The position numbers were made by a program, and so were the translations under genes. Positions 1-13,700 of a DNA stretch of 64,000 bases are shown here, piece by piece. The DNA lies in contig JAAFIB010000001.1 of the NCBI GenBank assembly GCA_013297725.1, positions 62,001 to 126,000 of the forward strand, read 5' to 3'. Every line of letters begins with the position of its first letter. Within the stretch, counting starts at the first letter, position 1. This DNA is from Sphingomonadales bacterium (GTDB lineage Bacteria; Pseudomonadota; Alphaproteobacteria; Sphingomonadales; Sphingomonadaceae). A model generated the notes under the pieces. That model did not search any database, was not told the DNA's origin, and saw only the letters and a list, made by a program, of their open reading frames with translations.

Positions 1-276
1 CGCCGTCATCTTTGATGCAATTGTAGACTCACTGACCGGATTGATTATTCCGCGCACGATTGTTTCTTCGGGCAATTCTTTTGCTGCGGGAGCTTCAATC
101 GAGGCCGCAGCAACAGCAGCTTTGGCCTTTTCTTCGGGCCAGGTAACATCCTGTCCCTGACTACCAAACCAGATGCCAGCGCCGCCTGCGCATAATGCTA
201 TTGCACCAACGATCGTCCATTTCTGAACGTCGGATAGTGCCTTTTTGGGCGCTTCGTCATTGCCTTCAACGTCCAT
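1..276 (-). CDS. Type I secretion / efflux membrane-fusion protein (HlyD-like), N-terminal part
   Basis: Partial gene: 92 codons are present and the rest lies beyond the left edge. It starts at the ATG ending at base 276, with AAAGGG about 7 bases upstream, 10 bases after the stop of the TolC-like gene. Residues 1-17 are short and cytoplasmic, about 18-36 form one membrane anchor, and a stretch near residues 73-90 (VRGIINPVSESTIASKM) resembles the first beta-hairpin that begins the lipoyl/biotinyl-like domain of periplasmic adaptor proteins. The family links an inner-membrane ABC or RND pump to a TolC channel. With a giant exported protein and a TolC homologue directly upstream, the simplest inference is the adaptor of a type I secretion system. 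No ATPase is visible, so an RND adaptor cannot be excluded. Confidence 0.75.
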   Translation of the reverse strand, partial: MDVEGNDEAPKKALSDVQKWTIVGAIALCAGGAGIWFGSQGQDVTWPEEKAKAAVAAASIEAPAAKELPEETIVRGIINPVSESTIASKMTA

Positions 277-286
277 CTGTAGCCCT

Positions 287-1777
287 TTAATTTGGCTTCA
301 TCGCCATTTCGCGATCATTCCATAATTTGGCAAGCGATCCGCGAAGCGTAGTTACATCTTCTTTGCCGGTAATGTCCGGTCCGAAATCGTCAATCCCCAT
401 CGAGCCAAATAAATTGGCATAGGCATTTTGCGCCTCGGCATAGGCAATGTCATATTTCACTTCGGACACAAGCGTGTTCATTTCTTCGCGCAGCAAAGTC
501 TGCTGGCTCATCGCGCCAGCCTTATGCCCGGCACGAATTTGCGCCATGATCTTGTCTTGAACACGCATCTGGTGATTGGCCGTACCCAGCTCTTCGCTTA
601 GATGCCCAAATCGGGCGCGGGCGACATGCACCTGCGTAATCACCGCCATTGTCAGTGCCAGTTCGCGCTGTTGCAACAGATCATCCTGCGCCTTCACAGC
701 CTTTTTCTGCGCTGGATAGCGGAACAGGTTTAGCACATTCCAGCTCGCCCGTGCACCCCATTGGAACCAGTCATTATTATACAGGAAGTCGTTACTATCA
801 ACATTGACGCCAAGAATGCCGCGGAAACTTGGCAGAGCGCTCAGCAATGCCGCATCCAGTTCCTTTGCATTGATCCGCTGGCGATAGCTGACCTCGCGCA
901 ATTCAGACCGGTTTTGCAACGCGGTCATCATCATGTCTTCGCCGGTATATTTCACATCCGGCATGGCAATGCCGCGATTGGGCAAAACCAGCGAAAACTC
1001 TGTGCCGGGTTTCAGGTTCATCAACGCCGCCAGCTGCGCCTTGGCAATCACCAGCTCGCGTTGCAGACGGCGAACTTCGCCCTGAATTTCGATCAGTTCG
1101 CGTTGATAGGTAAGCGCCGTCAAAGGCGCTGATAAACGGCGTTCGGCCAAACGCTCTGAATTCTCCAAAGTAGTGCTTACTGAATCTTCGAGCTGTTGCA
1201 GTTTTGTCAATAACCGCTCTGCGCTGACGGCGCGCCAGTAAGAACTGCGGACATCCTCTATAATCCGGTTGGCAACTTTGCGCCGCCGTTCTTGCGAGAT
1301 CAGGACTTCGTCCGCCTTTTGTTTGGCCCGCACATAAGATAGCCCGAAATCCAGTACATCCCAGCTGAGCGTCAGGTCAGCGGTGTAGAGGTTCTTTTCC
1401 GACGATGTTGAGGGCTCCAACGATTGCCGGCGCGTGATTAACGACAGCGAGCTTGCACCCGAAAAGTTATTGCGTCCTGCATAGCCAGCGCTCGCCACTA
1501 TTTGCGGCAGCATGTCATAGCGAGAAAGGTCGAGCTCGCGCGTTTTCAGCGCCTCGTCCATCAGCTCGACTTTGTAATCCAGATTATATTTCAGCGCTCT
1601 GGCCATCGCTTCGTATAAATCGATAGGTGCGCTGACGGGTTCTTGGTCAGCATCGACACGCTGAAAATTCCGGTCTGCCGTTGTTTGCAGATCTGACGGG
1701 GTCAGCGGTTCGGGCGTCACATTACAGCCAGCCAATAAAGCCGCCATTGAAATGCTGAGGATCAGTTTCGTGTTCAT
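287..1777 (-). CDS. TolC-family outer-membrane efflux lipoprotein
   Basis: 496 residues. The N-terminus is a lipoprotein signal with lipobox LAGC (Cys18). The rest is rich in long Ala/Leu/Gln/Glu helices of the outer-membrane efflux protein type, consistent with two such domains (roughly residues 55-260 and 275-460). Family members trimerise into the outer-membrane and periplasmic tunnel used by type I secretion and multidrug export. The gene starts 12 bases after the stop of the giant surface protein, with GAAGAG as ribosome-binding site, and is followed by the membrane-fusion protein after 10 bases. The order substrate, outer-membrane channel, adaptor indicates a dedicated exporter for the giant protein. 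The length is normal for NodT/TolC-type lipoproteins. Confidence 0.85.
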   Translation of the reverse strand: MNTKLILSISMAALLAGCNVTPEPLTPSDLQTTADRNFQRVDADQEPVSAPIDLYEAMARALKYNLDYKVELMDEALKTRELDLSRYDMLPQIVASAGYAGRNNFSGASSLSLITRRQSLEPSTSSEKNLYTADLTLSWDVLDFGLSYVRAKQKADEVLISQERRRKVANRIIEDVRSSYWRAVSAERLLTKLQQLEDSVSTTLENSERLAERRLSAPLTALTYQRELIEIQGEVRRLQRELVIAKAQLAALMNLKPGTEFSLVLPNRGIAMPDVKYTGEDMMMTALQNRSELREVSYRQRINAKELDAALLSALPSFRGILGVNVDSNDFLYNNDWFQWGARASWNVLNLFRYPAQKKAVKAQDDLLQQRELALTMAVITQVHVARARFGHLSEELGTANHQMRVQDKIMAQIRAGHKAGAMSQQTLLREEMNTLVSEVKYDIAYAEAQNAYANLFGSMGIDDFGPDITGKEDVTTLRGSLAKLWNDREMAMKPN

Positions 1778-1789
1778 AGTCTCTTCCTC

Positions 1790-4700
1790 TTAGGCTTTGC
1801 TTGTAAAGGCCGCGGCCAAACGTGCGGCTTCGTTAGTTGCAGCAGCGGAGGCCGCTGCCAATTTCTGCGATAGTGGTTCAGCGGCAGAGATTTTCTTATC
1901 CGCCAGCTTCTCGTCCAATTGAATCTCGCCCGTTGCCCCCTGCACAACAACCGGGATTTCAATCACTTGCCCATCGGCGCGTATGGCGCGAACGATCAGG
2001 CGGATTTCCTGTGCGTCCACGGGTCGTTCCATGATTGCTAGCCCGCGCGAGTCCATACGGATCCAGTCAGGCAGCGGGCTGCCGTCGCGACTGCGCAGTT
2101 GATATTCAACGATACGCGGGTCGCTGTCTTTCCCGATGTCTTTGATCTCCATATAGATCACTCGGTCGCGCACGACGGAATCGATCATGATTTGGTCACT
2201 GCCAGTATCAAGCTGACGCACCGAAAATCCGGTCAATGTCTTCACCATGAAGTCGCCCCAGCGCGGATCAAGCAGCTTATCAGCGCCAAAGCGCAGGTCG
2301 CGGACGCGATCCAGATAATGGATGGTATCAGTGATCGGCGAACCATCGGCGCTATGTTCCGGCGTGCCGCCTAGCCAGCTGACCCCGTTTATTGCCGTCA
2401 ACAACGGACGATGACCAAACAGCATTGGTGTGGAATTCAGCGAGCGGAAATCATTGACCGTTTGATTGATGATCAGCGGTGTATTGATGAACTCTTCGCT
2501 TTGGTTACGGATGCGGTCCACCAGCCAGCCATCGGGTCTACCCTGGTCATTCTTACCACCGAGCAAGGCGTTTATATCTGCTGCGGCTTGCTGGACATTG
2601 ATGGTTACAATCGACCGGTCAAAACCGCCGCGTCCGTCGCTGACCACATAGACGATGGTGGCAACGCCTTGGAAGTCCGCAGGTGCAACATACGACAGCG
2701 TGCCATCGGGGTTGATCGTGACAGTGCCGATATCAACTGTTGCGCTGAATACCGATAGCGGGTCGCGATCTGGATCAGTTGCGTTACCGAGCACCGGAAT
2801 GATCGTGTTTACACCGCCAATAGTAGAGATCGCTTCATCCCCGTCGACCGGCAGTTCGTTGACGTTCTGCACATTGACTGTGACCGTTGCTGTCGAGGTG
2901 CCGCCATTGCCGTCGCTGATCGTGTAGGTGATCGTTGCGGGGCCGAAAAAGTCTCTGTTCGGTGTAAAGCTGATCGTGCCGTCCGGGTTGATGACCACCG
3001 TGCCATTGGGTGATGTTGCTTGCGTCACGCTAAGGGGATCACCGTCGCGATCCGTATCATTGGACAGCACCGGAATACGCGCCGTTGTGTCTTCATCCAT
3101 TGTGAAGACGTCATTCACAGCGACCGGTGGGTCGTTGACCGGCGTTACATTGACGTTGATCGTCGCTGTCGCAAATCCGCCCTGACCATCGCTGATCTGA
3201 TACGTGATCGTGGTTGGCCCGTTAAAGTTCGCGTTGGGGACAAAGGTGATTGAGCCATCAGGATTGATCGTCACTGCGCCATTGGGCGAGCTAGCCGAAA
3301 CAATGGTCAGCGGATTGCCATCGGCATCGCTGTCGTTGGTAAGCGGGGTCAAGCGCAGCGCTGTATCTTCGGCAACAGTGCCGCTGTCGTTCACCGCGAC
3401 TGGCGGATCGTTAACCGGCGTTACATTGACCGTTGCCGTTGCGGTCGCCGTGCCACCTCGACCATCGCTGATCGTGTACGTGATCGTCGCGGGGCCGTTG
3501 AAATTTGCGTTGGGAACAAAGGTGATCGTTCCGTCCGGATTGATCGTCACTGTACCGTTTGGTGACGTTGCCGCAGTAACGGTCAGCGGATTGCCATCCA
3601 CATCACTGTCATTGGCCAGCACCGCGATCGTAACCGGCTGATCCTCTGGCGTGGTCGCGTTGTCATTGACCGCGACCGGCACGTCATTCACCGCGTTGAC
3701 CGTTATCGACACAGTGGCTGTAGATGTGCCTCCGCGACCGTCGCTGATGGTATAGGTGATGGCATCTGTTCCGTTGAAATTCGGATTTGGTGTGTAGGTG
3801 ATTGTACCATCGGGGTTTATTGTAACTGTGCCGTTTCCGGCAGATGCCGAAACAACCGTCAGCGGATCGCCATCAACATCACGGTCGTTCGGCAGCACAG
3901 ATACGCGAACCGGGGTGTCTTCATTCGTCGTCGCGCTGTCATCGCTGGCCACTGGCGGATCGTTGACCGGCGTTACTGTGACAGTCGCTATCGCCGATGA
4001 TGTGCCGCCATTGCCGTCGCTGATTGTGTAGTTGATCGTTGCAACGCCATTGAAATTGGGTGCAGGCGTAAAGGTCAGCGATCCGTTGGGGTTTATGACC
4101 ACTGTGCCGTTGGGCGATGTGGCTGTTGTGATCGTCAACGGATCACCATCAGGATCGCGGTCATTGGCGATCACTGGGATCGTAACCGCGACATCCTCTG
4201 GCGTGGTCGCTGTATCATTCGCAGCGACGGGCGCCGGATTGGTAACGGTCCAGGTAAAGGTTCGGCTAACCGCGCCGCCATTGCCATCCGCAGCGGTGAC
4301 TGTGACGGTATAGACGCCGCCGTTCAGTTGACTTGCCGCCCTGTCAATAGTGCCAGATATAACGCCATCGGCACTGATCGAAAGACCCACAGGCAGGCCA
4401 GTCGCGCTAAAGCTTAGTGGATCGCCATCCGCATCGCTGAATGCTGATGCGACCGATTGCGTAACAACAGCAGCATCAACATTGGCGCGATTGGGCAGCG
4501 GTGTCGCCACTGGCGGGTCGTTGACTAAGCCTACACCCATCGTCACCGTCGCAACCGCTGTTCCGCCATTGCCGTCGCTGATTGTGTAGGTGATGGTGTC
4601 GACACCGTTGAAATCGGGATTAGGCGTATAGGTGATTGTGCCGTCCGGGTTGATCACAACCGTTCCATTGGCGGCAATGGCATTGGTTACGGTCAGCGGA

Positions 4701-7700
4701 TCGCCATCACGGTCGCTATCATTGGGCAGGACGGCAACTGTTACCGGCGTGTCTTCGGCGGTCGAAGCATTGTCATTTACCGCAACCGGCGGATCGTTGA
4801 CTGCGGCCACAGTTACGCTGATCGTCGCTGTGGATGTACCGCCATTGCCGTCGCTGATCGTATAAGTGATTGTGTCCGTGCCGTTAAAGTCGGCCCGCGG
4901 TGTATAGGTTAGCGTGCCATCGGGGTTGATCACCACGCTGCCATTGGGGGCGCTTGCGGTGGTGACGCTTAATGGATCGCCATCCGCATCAGTGTCATTC
5001 GCCAACGGCCTGACGGTGACGGGCGCGTCCTCGCGGGTTGACGCTGTGTCATTTGTGGCAACAGGGGGCGGATTGGTAACGGTCCACGTAAAGCTGCGCG
5101 TTGTTTGTCCGCCCTGACCATCGGCGACAATTACAGTGACGATGTAGACCCCGCCACCCGGCTGACTTGCCTCGCGGTCAATGGTGCCGCTGATGATACC
5201 TGTGACAGCATCTATGGCCAGCCCTGCCGGCAATCCGGTTGCGCTAAAGCTTAGTGTATCGCCGTCGACATCGCTGAAATTGCCAGCAACAGTGAGTGAT
5301 ACCGGCGCGTTATCGACATTGGTTTGATTGGCAATGGGCGTGCTGACCGGTGCATCATTGTCTGTGCCAACACCTATAGTCACAGTGGCCGTAGAGAAAC
5401 CGCCGCGTCCGTCAGTGATGGTATAGGTAATGATATCAACGCCATTGAAATCCAGGTTCGGCGTATAAGTGATTGTGCCATTAGGATTGATCACCACCGT
5501 GCCGTTTCCAGCGACAGCGCGTGTCACTGTTAACGGATCATTATCCGCGTCGCTATCATTCAGCAGCACCGGAATTGTGACCGGGAAGTCTTCGCGCGTT
5601 GATACGTTATCGTTCACCGCAACGGGCGGATCGTTCACTTCGGTGACTGTCAACGTAACCGTTGCAGTAGAGGTGCCGCCATTGCCGTCGCTGATTGTAT
5701 AGGTAACGGTTGTCGTGCCGCTGAAATTTGGATCAGGGGTGAAGGTTATCGTTCCATCTGGATTGACGACAACCTGCCCATTGGGGGAAACTGCACTGGT
5801 CACAGTCAGCGGATCGCCATCCACATCAGTGTCATTGCCCAAAGGGTTGATTGTGACAGGTGTGTCTTCGCGTGTTGTTGCGGTATCACCCACAGCAACC
5901 GGCGCGTCATTGACCGGGCGAACGATGACTGTTGCGATTGCGGTGTCAGTGCCACCATTGCCATCGCTGATCGTATAATTGATCGTTGCAACGCCGTTAA
6001 AGTTTGGATTGGGCGTGAAGGTGACTGTGCCATTGGCATTAATCACCACAGTGCCGTCTGGCGACGTTGCTGTGGTAACTGTCAGTGGATCGCCATCCAG
6101 ATCGCTATCATTGCTAAGCAGTGGAATGGTGACTGGCGTATCTTCATTGGTCGATGTTGCATCATCAACAGCGACGGGCGGATCATTACGCGGTGCTACG
6201 GTGACGGTAACTGTCGCGGTCGATGTTCCGCCATTGCCGTCGCTGATCGTGTAGGTGATCGTGTCGGTGCCGTTGAAGTTGGCGTTGGGTGTATAGGTGA
6301 TCGTGCCATCAGGTTGGATCACCACGCTGCCATTGCCAGCACTTGCCGTGGTGATGGTCAACGGATCGCCATCTGGGTCGCTGTCATTGGCGCGGACGTT
6401 GATGTTTACGGCCACGTCTTCGGCGGTCGATGCAGTATCGTTGACCGCAAGTGGCGGAGGATTGGTGACGGTCCAGACGAAGGTCTGGCTGGTTGTTAAT
6501 CCACCTGCGTCTGTTGCCGTCACGGTGACGCTGTAAAGACCGCCATTTGGTTGACTGGCATTCCGGTCAATCGTCCCGGAAATCAAGCCTGTAGCAGGAT
6601 CAATCGTTAGCCCTGCAGGAAGACCCGTTGCGCTAAAGGCCAATGTTGCATTGTCGACGTCGCTAAAGCTTGCAGCAACGGGCAAGGACACAGCGGCCCC
6701 ATCGACATTGTTCTGCGGGGATAGCGCGGTTGAGACCGGTGCGTCGTTCACTGCGCCAACTGTGACGGTAGCGGTGGCCGTAGCGGTGCCGCCATTTCCG
6801 TCGCTGATCGTATAAGTAATTGTATCGACGCCGTTAAAGTCGGGATTGGGCGTATAGGTGATTGCACCTGTCAGCGGGTTAATCGTCACCGTGCCATTGC
6901 CGGCACTTGCCGTTGTAACTGTCAGATTGTCACCATCGGGGTCGCTGTCATTGGTCAGAACCGGAATGACGATGGATGTATCCTCTGGCGTTGCAATGTT
7001 GATGTCATCCACAGCAACGGGCGGAGGGTTTGTGACTGTCCAGCTAAAGGTCGTTGAAACTGTGCCGCCATTGCCGTCACTTGCGGTCACAGTAACTGTG
7101 AAAATGCCATTGGGCGCATCTTGGCTGGCTGACGGGGCGATTGTGCCCTGGATCAAACCAGTCGCAGAATTGATAGACAGACCGGTAGGCAGACCCGTTG
7201 CAGTAAAGCTGAGTGTATCGCCATCTAGATCGGTGAAGTTACCGGCAACCGGAACCGAGACAACATCAGCATCGACATTTGCGCGTGCAGGCAATGGCAC
7301 AGCTGTTGGAGCATCATTTTGCGGTGTAACCGTTACGGTGACAATCGCAGTTGATGTGCCGCCATTACCATCGCTGATGTTATAGGTGATGGTGTCAGTG
7401 CCATTAAAATTCGCATTGGGCGTGTAGGTAATCGTGCCATCTGCGTTAATCACTACTGTCCCATTGGCCGCAGTCGCTGTCGTAATGGTCAGAGTGTCGC
7501 CATCAGCATCGGTGTCATTGGCGCGCACCGCAACGGTGACGGCTGCATCTTCATTGGTGCTGGCAACATCATCCACAGCGTTTGGCGCCGGGTTGGTGAT
7601 GACCCAATCAAAGGTCGATGTGGTAACGCCGCCATTGCCGTCGCTGGCTGTGATGGTGACAGTATAAAAGCCGCCATTGACGATACTTGCGCCGCGATCA

Positions 7701-10700
7701 ATCGTGCCGCTGATCACGCCAGTGGTGGTATTGAACAACAATCCAGCGGGCAGGCCAGTGGCCGCGTAGGTCAGCGTATCGCCATCGAGATCGGAGAAGG
7801 CGGTAGCTGTTGGGATATTGACGCCATCATTGTCCAGATTGCGTTGATCCGGCAGTGGCGAGACATCAGGTGCATCGTTCACAGGGGCCACATCGATAAC
7901 CGCAGTTGCGGTTGAGAAACCACCATTGCCGTCAGTGATTAGATAAGTGACAGTCGCTGTACCGTTGAAATTGGCATTGGGGGTAAAGGTCAACGTGCCA
8001 TTGCCGTTCACAACAACTGTGCCATTGGTCGCTGTTGCCGACACAATCGTTAGCGGATCCTGATCGGGATCGGTATCATTGCCCAGCACATTCAACGTGA
8101 CCGGAGCGTCTTCATTGGTTGACCCGATATCATCGGAGGCAAGCGGCGCGGTGTTGGTGATTGTCCAGGTAAAGGTGGTGGAGGTTACACCCCCATTGCC
8201 ATCGCTGGCAGTTACAGTGACGGTATAGACTCCGCCGCCTATTGTGCTGGCATTATTGGCAATTTGGCCAAAAATTACGCCTGTTGCTGGATTGATGCTG
8301 AGCCCCGTTGGCAAACCGGTGGCGGTGAAACTCAGCGTGTCACCTTCTGCATCGGTAAACGCTGGGCCAACAGGAACGGAGACGACATTGTTATCAATGT
8401 CGAACAGATTGGGCAGGCCGCCAGTAACCGGTGCATCATTCACTGCGCCAACGGTGACTGTTACCGTCGCCGTGTCAAAGCCGCCGTTACCATCGCTGAC
8501 AGTATAAGTGATTGTATCTGTGCCGTTGAAATTGGCGCGGGGCGTATAGGTAATCGAACCGTTTGCGTTGATCACCACCGTGCCATTCGGCGCGGACGCC
8601 TCTGTCACGGTCAATGCATCGCCGTCGGGATCGCTGTCATTGGTAAGGACTGCAACTGTGACAGGCGTATCTTCCAGTGTATTGGCAGTGTCATTTACCG
8701 CAACTGGCGCGGGGTTGGTAACGGTCCAGATAAAGGTTGAGCTTGCTGTGCCGCCGTTGCCGTCACTGACGGTAACAGTCACCGAATATTGGCCGCCGTT
8801 CAATTGGCTGGCCGATGGATCGATTGTGCCGGTGATTTCGCCAGTAGTAGCGTTGATGCTTAGGCCCGCCGGCAAGCCGGCGGCAGTGAAGCTGAGCGTA
8901 TCACCGTCAAGATCAGTAAAATTACCGGCCGTTGGAACAGAAACTACATTGCTGTCGCTATTGGTTTGATTGGGCAGCGGCGTCGTGTTTGTTGGCGCGT
9001 CATTTGCGGCGGCGATCGTCACAGTCACTGTTGCTGTCGCTGTGCCGCCATTGCCGTCGCTGATCGTATAAGTGATTGTGTCCGTGCCGTTGAAATTGGC
9101 ATTGGGGGTATAGACCAAACTGCCGTTGGCGTTGATCACCACTGTTCCATTGGGTGCAGTTGCGCCGGTGACAGTCAACGGATCACCATCGGGATCACTG
9201 TCGTTGCCAAGAACATTGATCGGCGCTGTTGGCGTGTCTTCGGTCGTTGACGCCACATCATTGCTGGCTTCAGGGGCAGGGTTGGTGACAGTCCAGCTAA
9301 AGGTTGTTGAAACCGATCCGCCGTTGCCATCAGATGCTGTGACGGTAACAGAATAAGCTCCGCCAGCGGGCTGGCTGGCATTGGGAGCAATCGTCCCGCT
9401 GATAACACCAGTGGCCGGGTTAATGCTAAGCCCGGCGGGCAAACCAGTTGCTGTAAAGGTCAACGGATTGCCGTCAACATCGCTGAAATTACCAGCGACT
9501 GGCAGATTGACCACATCGGATTCAGGATTGTTCTGCGGCGCGATGACGGTATCAACCACCGGTGCATCATTAACCGGGGTCACGTTGATCGTGACCGTTG
9601 CTGTTGCTGTGCCGCCATTGCCGTCGCTGATCGTATAGCTGATGGTCGTCGGGCCATTGAAGTTGGCAGCGGGCGTAAAGGTTAGCGTGCCGTTGGCATT
9701 GACCGTCACTGTGCCATCGGGCGATGTTGCGCTGGTAATGCTCAACGGATCAGCATCCGGGTCGCTGTCATTTGCCAGAACGGCAATAGTTACCGGTGCA
9801 TCCTCGGCGGTTGTTGCGCTGTCGTTGGTCGCGACCGGGCCGGGGTTAGTGATAGTATAGGTAAAGGTTGAACTGACTGTGCCGCCGCGGCCATCGCTGG
9901 CCGTTACCGTAACTCTATAGATGCCATCATTGGGCTGGCTAGCATTACGATCAATCGTGCCACTGATCACACCTGTTGCCGGGTTTATGGAAAGGCCCAA
10001 TGGCAATCCGCTAGCCGCAAAGCTTAATGTGTCGCCGTCAAGATCGCTGAAATTACCAGCGGTTGGAATATTGGCTGTAGTGCCATCAACGCCCGCCACA
10101 TTGGGCAGCGGCGCATCAACAACGGGGGCGTCATTCACCGCATTTACGGTAACAGTAACGGTTGCTGTCGATGTGCCACCCTGACCATCGCTGATCGTAT
10201 AGGTTATCGTGTCAGTGCCATTGAAATTCGGGTTGGGTGTATAGGTGATTGTGCCGTTTGCATTGATCACCACTGTCCCATTGGGCGCGGTTGCACTGGT
10301 AACAGTTAATGGGTCAGCATCAGGATCGCTATCGTTGGACAAGACAGGAATAGTGACAGGCAAATCTTCATTAGTGATCGCTGTGTCATTGGTTGCGGTT
10401 GGGCCTGGGTTTTCGACAGTCCATGTAAAGGTGCTCGATACCGTTCCGCCATTTCCATCCGAAGCGGTGACTGTGACCGAGTAAACACCGCCATTGGTTT
10501 GGCTAGCGCTGCGGTTGATCGTGCCGCTGATCAGGCCCGTTGTGGGATTGATGCTGAGGCCCGCGGGCAGGCCTGTGGCGCTAAAGCTTAACGTATTACC
10601 ATCCCGGTCGGCAAAATTTCCGGCGACGGGCAGGCTGATCACATCGGCATCATTATCTGTTTGCGGAACGATAGGCGTAACCGTTGGCGCGTCATTAACC

Positions 10701-13700
10701 GCTACAACTGTGACAGTAACGGTCGAAGTCGAGAAACCGCCGCGACCATCGCTGATTGTGTAGGTGATCGTATCTGTGCCGTTGAAATTGGCGTTCGGCG
10801 TATAGGTGACGGTTCCATTGGCGTTGATCGTCACTGTGCCATTGGGTGCGCTCGCGCTGCTAACCGTCAGTGGATCGCCATCGGCATCGGTATCATTAGC
10901 GAGGACCGGCACAATGACCGGCGTATCTTCGTTGGTGGTTGCGGTCGACGGATTGGCAACGGGTGTGTCGTTCACGCCATCAACAGTGATATTGATTGTC
11001 GCCGTCGCTGTGCCACCATTGCCATCGCTGATCGTGTAAGTGATCGTCGTTGGCCCATTGAAATTGGCCGCAGGGGTAAAGGTTATTGTGCCATCGGGGT
11101 TCACAACTACAGTGCCATTGGGCGATGTTGCGGTTGTGATGCTCAGCGTGTCGCCGTCCACGTCGCTATCATTGCCCAACGGGTTCAGCGTTACCGGCGT
11201 GTCTTCATTGGTGCTGCCTGCGTCATTCACGGCAACCGGATTGTCGTTCACTGGCGTTACTGTTACTGTAACAGCAGCTGTTGATGTGCCGCCATTGCCG
11301 TCGCTGATCACATATGTGATCGTATCTGTGCCGTTAAAATTGGCGTTGGGCACATAGCGTAATGTGCCATCGGGGTTGATCGTAACTGTGCCATTGGGCG
11401 CACTTGCCGTCGTTACGCGCAGCGGATCGCCATCGGGATCCGTATCATTGCCAAGCACATTGATCGCCGGGATCGGCGTGTCCTCAGCCGTCGTTGCGTT
11501 ATCGTTGGTCGCGGTTGGCGCGGGGTTAGTGACTGTGCCGGTAAAGGTGCGGCTGACCGTCCCGCCATTGCCGTCAGATGCTGTAACCGTGATGGTATAA
11601 ACGCCGCCATTCACCTGACTTGCATTACGGTCGATTATGCCGCTGACCACACCTGTGGCTGGGTTTATGGCAAGGCCAAGGGGCAAGCCGGTTGCAGCGT
11701 AAGTCAGCGTATCGCCATCCAGATCGCTGAAAAATGGTGCAACGCCTGCTGAATAGAACGCGCCGTCGACGCTTGCCTGATTGGGGATGGGTTGGGACGT
11801 GGGTGCATCGTTCACTGGACCGACGGTTATCGTCAGAGTGGCTGTGGCTACCCCGCCATTACCATCGCTGATCGTGTAGCTGACCGTTGCTACGCCATTG
11901 AAATTGGGCGCTGGGGTAAAGGTCAATGTGCCGTCGGGATTGACCACCACTGTGCCATTATTTGCGCTCGCGCTGGTAATAGTCAGCGGATCGCCATCAG
12001 GGTCGCTGTCGTTGGTCAAAACGGCAACGCGGACTGGCACGTCTTCTGGTGTGGTTGCTGTGTCATTCGTCGCGACAGGCGGAATGTTTTGCACACCAAA
12101 GACAAAACTGGTTGTGACCGCTGCACCTGACGGATCGGTTGCGGTTACGACGACAATATAGGGGCCATTATCAGACGCGTTCGCAGGCAGTGTGCCGCTG
12201 ATTAGCCCAGTCGCCGGATCGATGGAAAGGCCCGGCGGCAGACCGGTGGCTGTGAAGCGCAACGCATCGCCATCAACATCGTTGAACGCCGATGCGGTCG
12301 GCACGTTAACCGCCGCGCCATCATCACCATTTTGGTTTGGCAGTCCAACCGTTGTCGGCGCATCGTTCACGCGATTAACCGTTATTGTTACAGAAGCCGT
12401 AGAAAACCCGCCATCGCCATCTGCGATGCGATACAGGATTGTATCAGTGCCGTTGAAATTCGGATTGGGGGTGTAGAGCAACGAACCATCGGCGTTGATC
12501 GTGACGGTGCCATTACCCGCACTGGCAGATATTACCGTTAAAGTATCGCGATCAGGGTCAGCATCGTTTGCCAATACAGCGATGCGGACCGGCGTATCTT
12601 CGTTAGTTGTGGCAACATCGTTGACCGCGCCCGGTGCTGGGTTGGACACTGTCCAGCTGAAGCTTTGCGTCACAGTTCCGCCGCGGCCATCGCTTGCCGT
12701 AACAGTGATAGCATAGACGCCGCCATTTGTCTGGCTTGCCCGATTGTTGATCGTGCCGCTGATCACGCCGGTGGCGGCGTTTATGGTCAGCCCTGCAGGC
12801 AAGCCAACAGCTGTGTAACTAAGCGGGTCGCCGTCTGGATCGGAAAATGCGCCCGCAACTGGCAGGCTGATAACCTGGCTGTCCAGATTGGTCTGGTTGC
12901 CAATCGAACCTGATGTTGTGGGCACATCGTTAACATCAGCAACAGAAACCGTGATGGTTGCGGTCGATGTGCCGCCATTGCCGTCGGAAATCTCATAGGT
13001 GATGGTGTCAGTGCCGTTAAATCCGGGGTTTGGCGTATAGGTAACTGTGCCGTTGGCGTTGATCACAACAGTTCCGTTTAGGGCTGCGGCGGTGGTGACG
13101 GTCAGCGGATCGCCATCGGGGTCACTGTCATTGGCAAGCGGACTTATAGTGACCGGCGTATCTTCCGGTGTTGCGGCATTGTCGTTGGCCGCTGTTGGCG
13201 CAGGATTGGCAACGTTGAATGTAATCGTCTGGCTGACGGCTCCGCCATTGCCATCGGACACCGTAACGGTGGCTGTATAAACTCCGCCATTGGTCTGGCT
13301 TGCATTCGGCGTGATCGTCCCTGAAATTACGCCAGTTACAGGATTAATCGTCAGGCCGGGCGGCAATCCGGTAGCCGCAAAGCTGAGTGTATTGCCATCA
13401 ACATCACTGAAGTTTCCAGCGACTGGTACAGACACTGTCGCGCCATCGGCTGTGTTACGCGGCGGGATCGGCGTTGCCGTCGGTGCGTCATTAACCGGAT
13501 TGACTGTGACTGTGATTGTTGCAGTGGCAGTACCGCCCTGACCATCGCTGATCGTATATGTTATTGTTGCAGTTCCGCTAAAGTTCGCAGGCGGCACATA
13601 TCGCACTTGATTGCCCACAACCGTAGCTGTGCCAACCGAAGCAGCAACAGAAATAACGGTCAATGGATCCCCATCGGGGTCGCTATCATTTGGCAACACC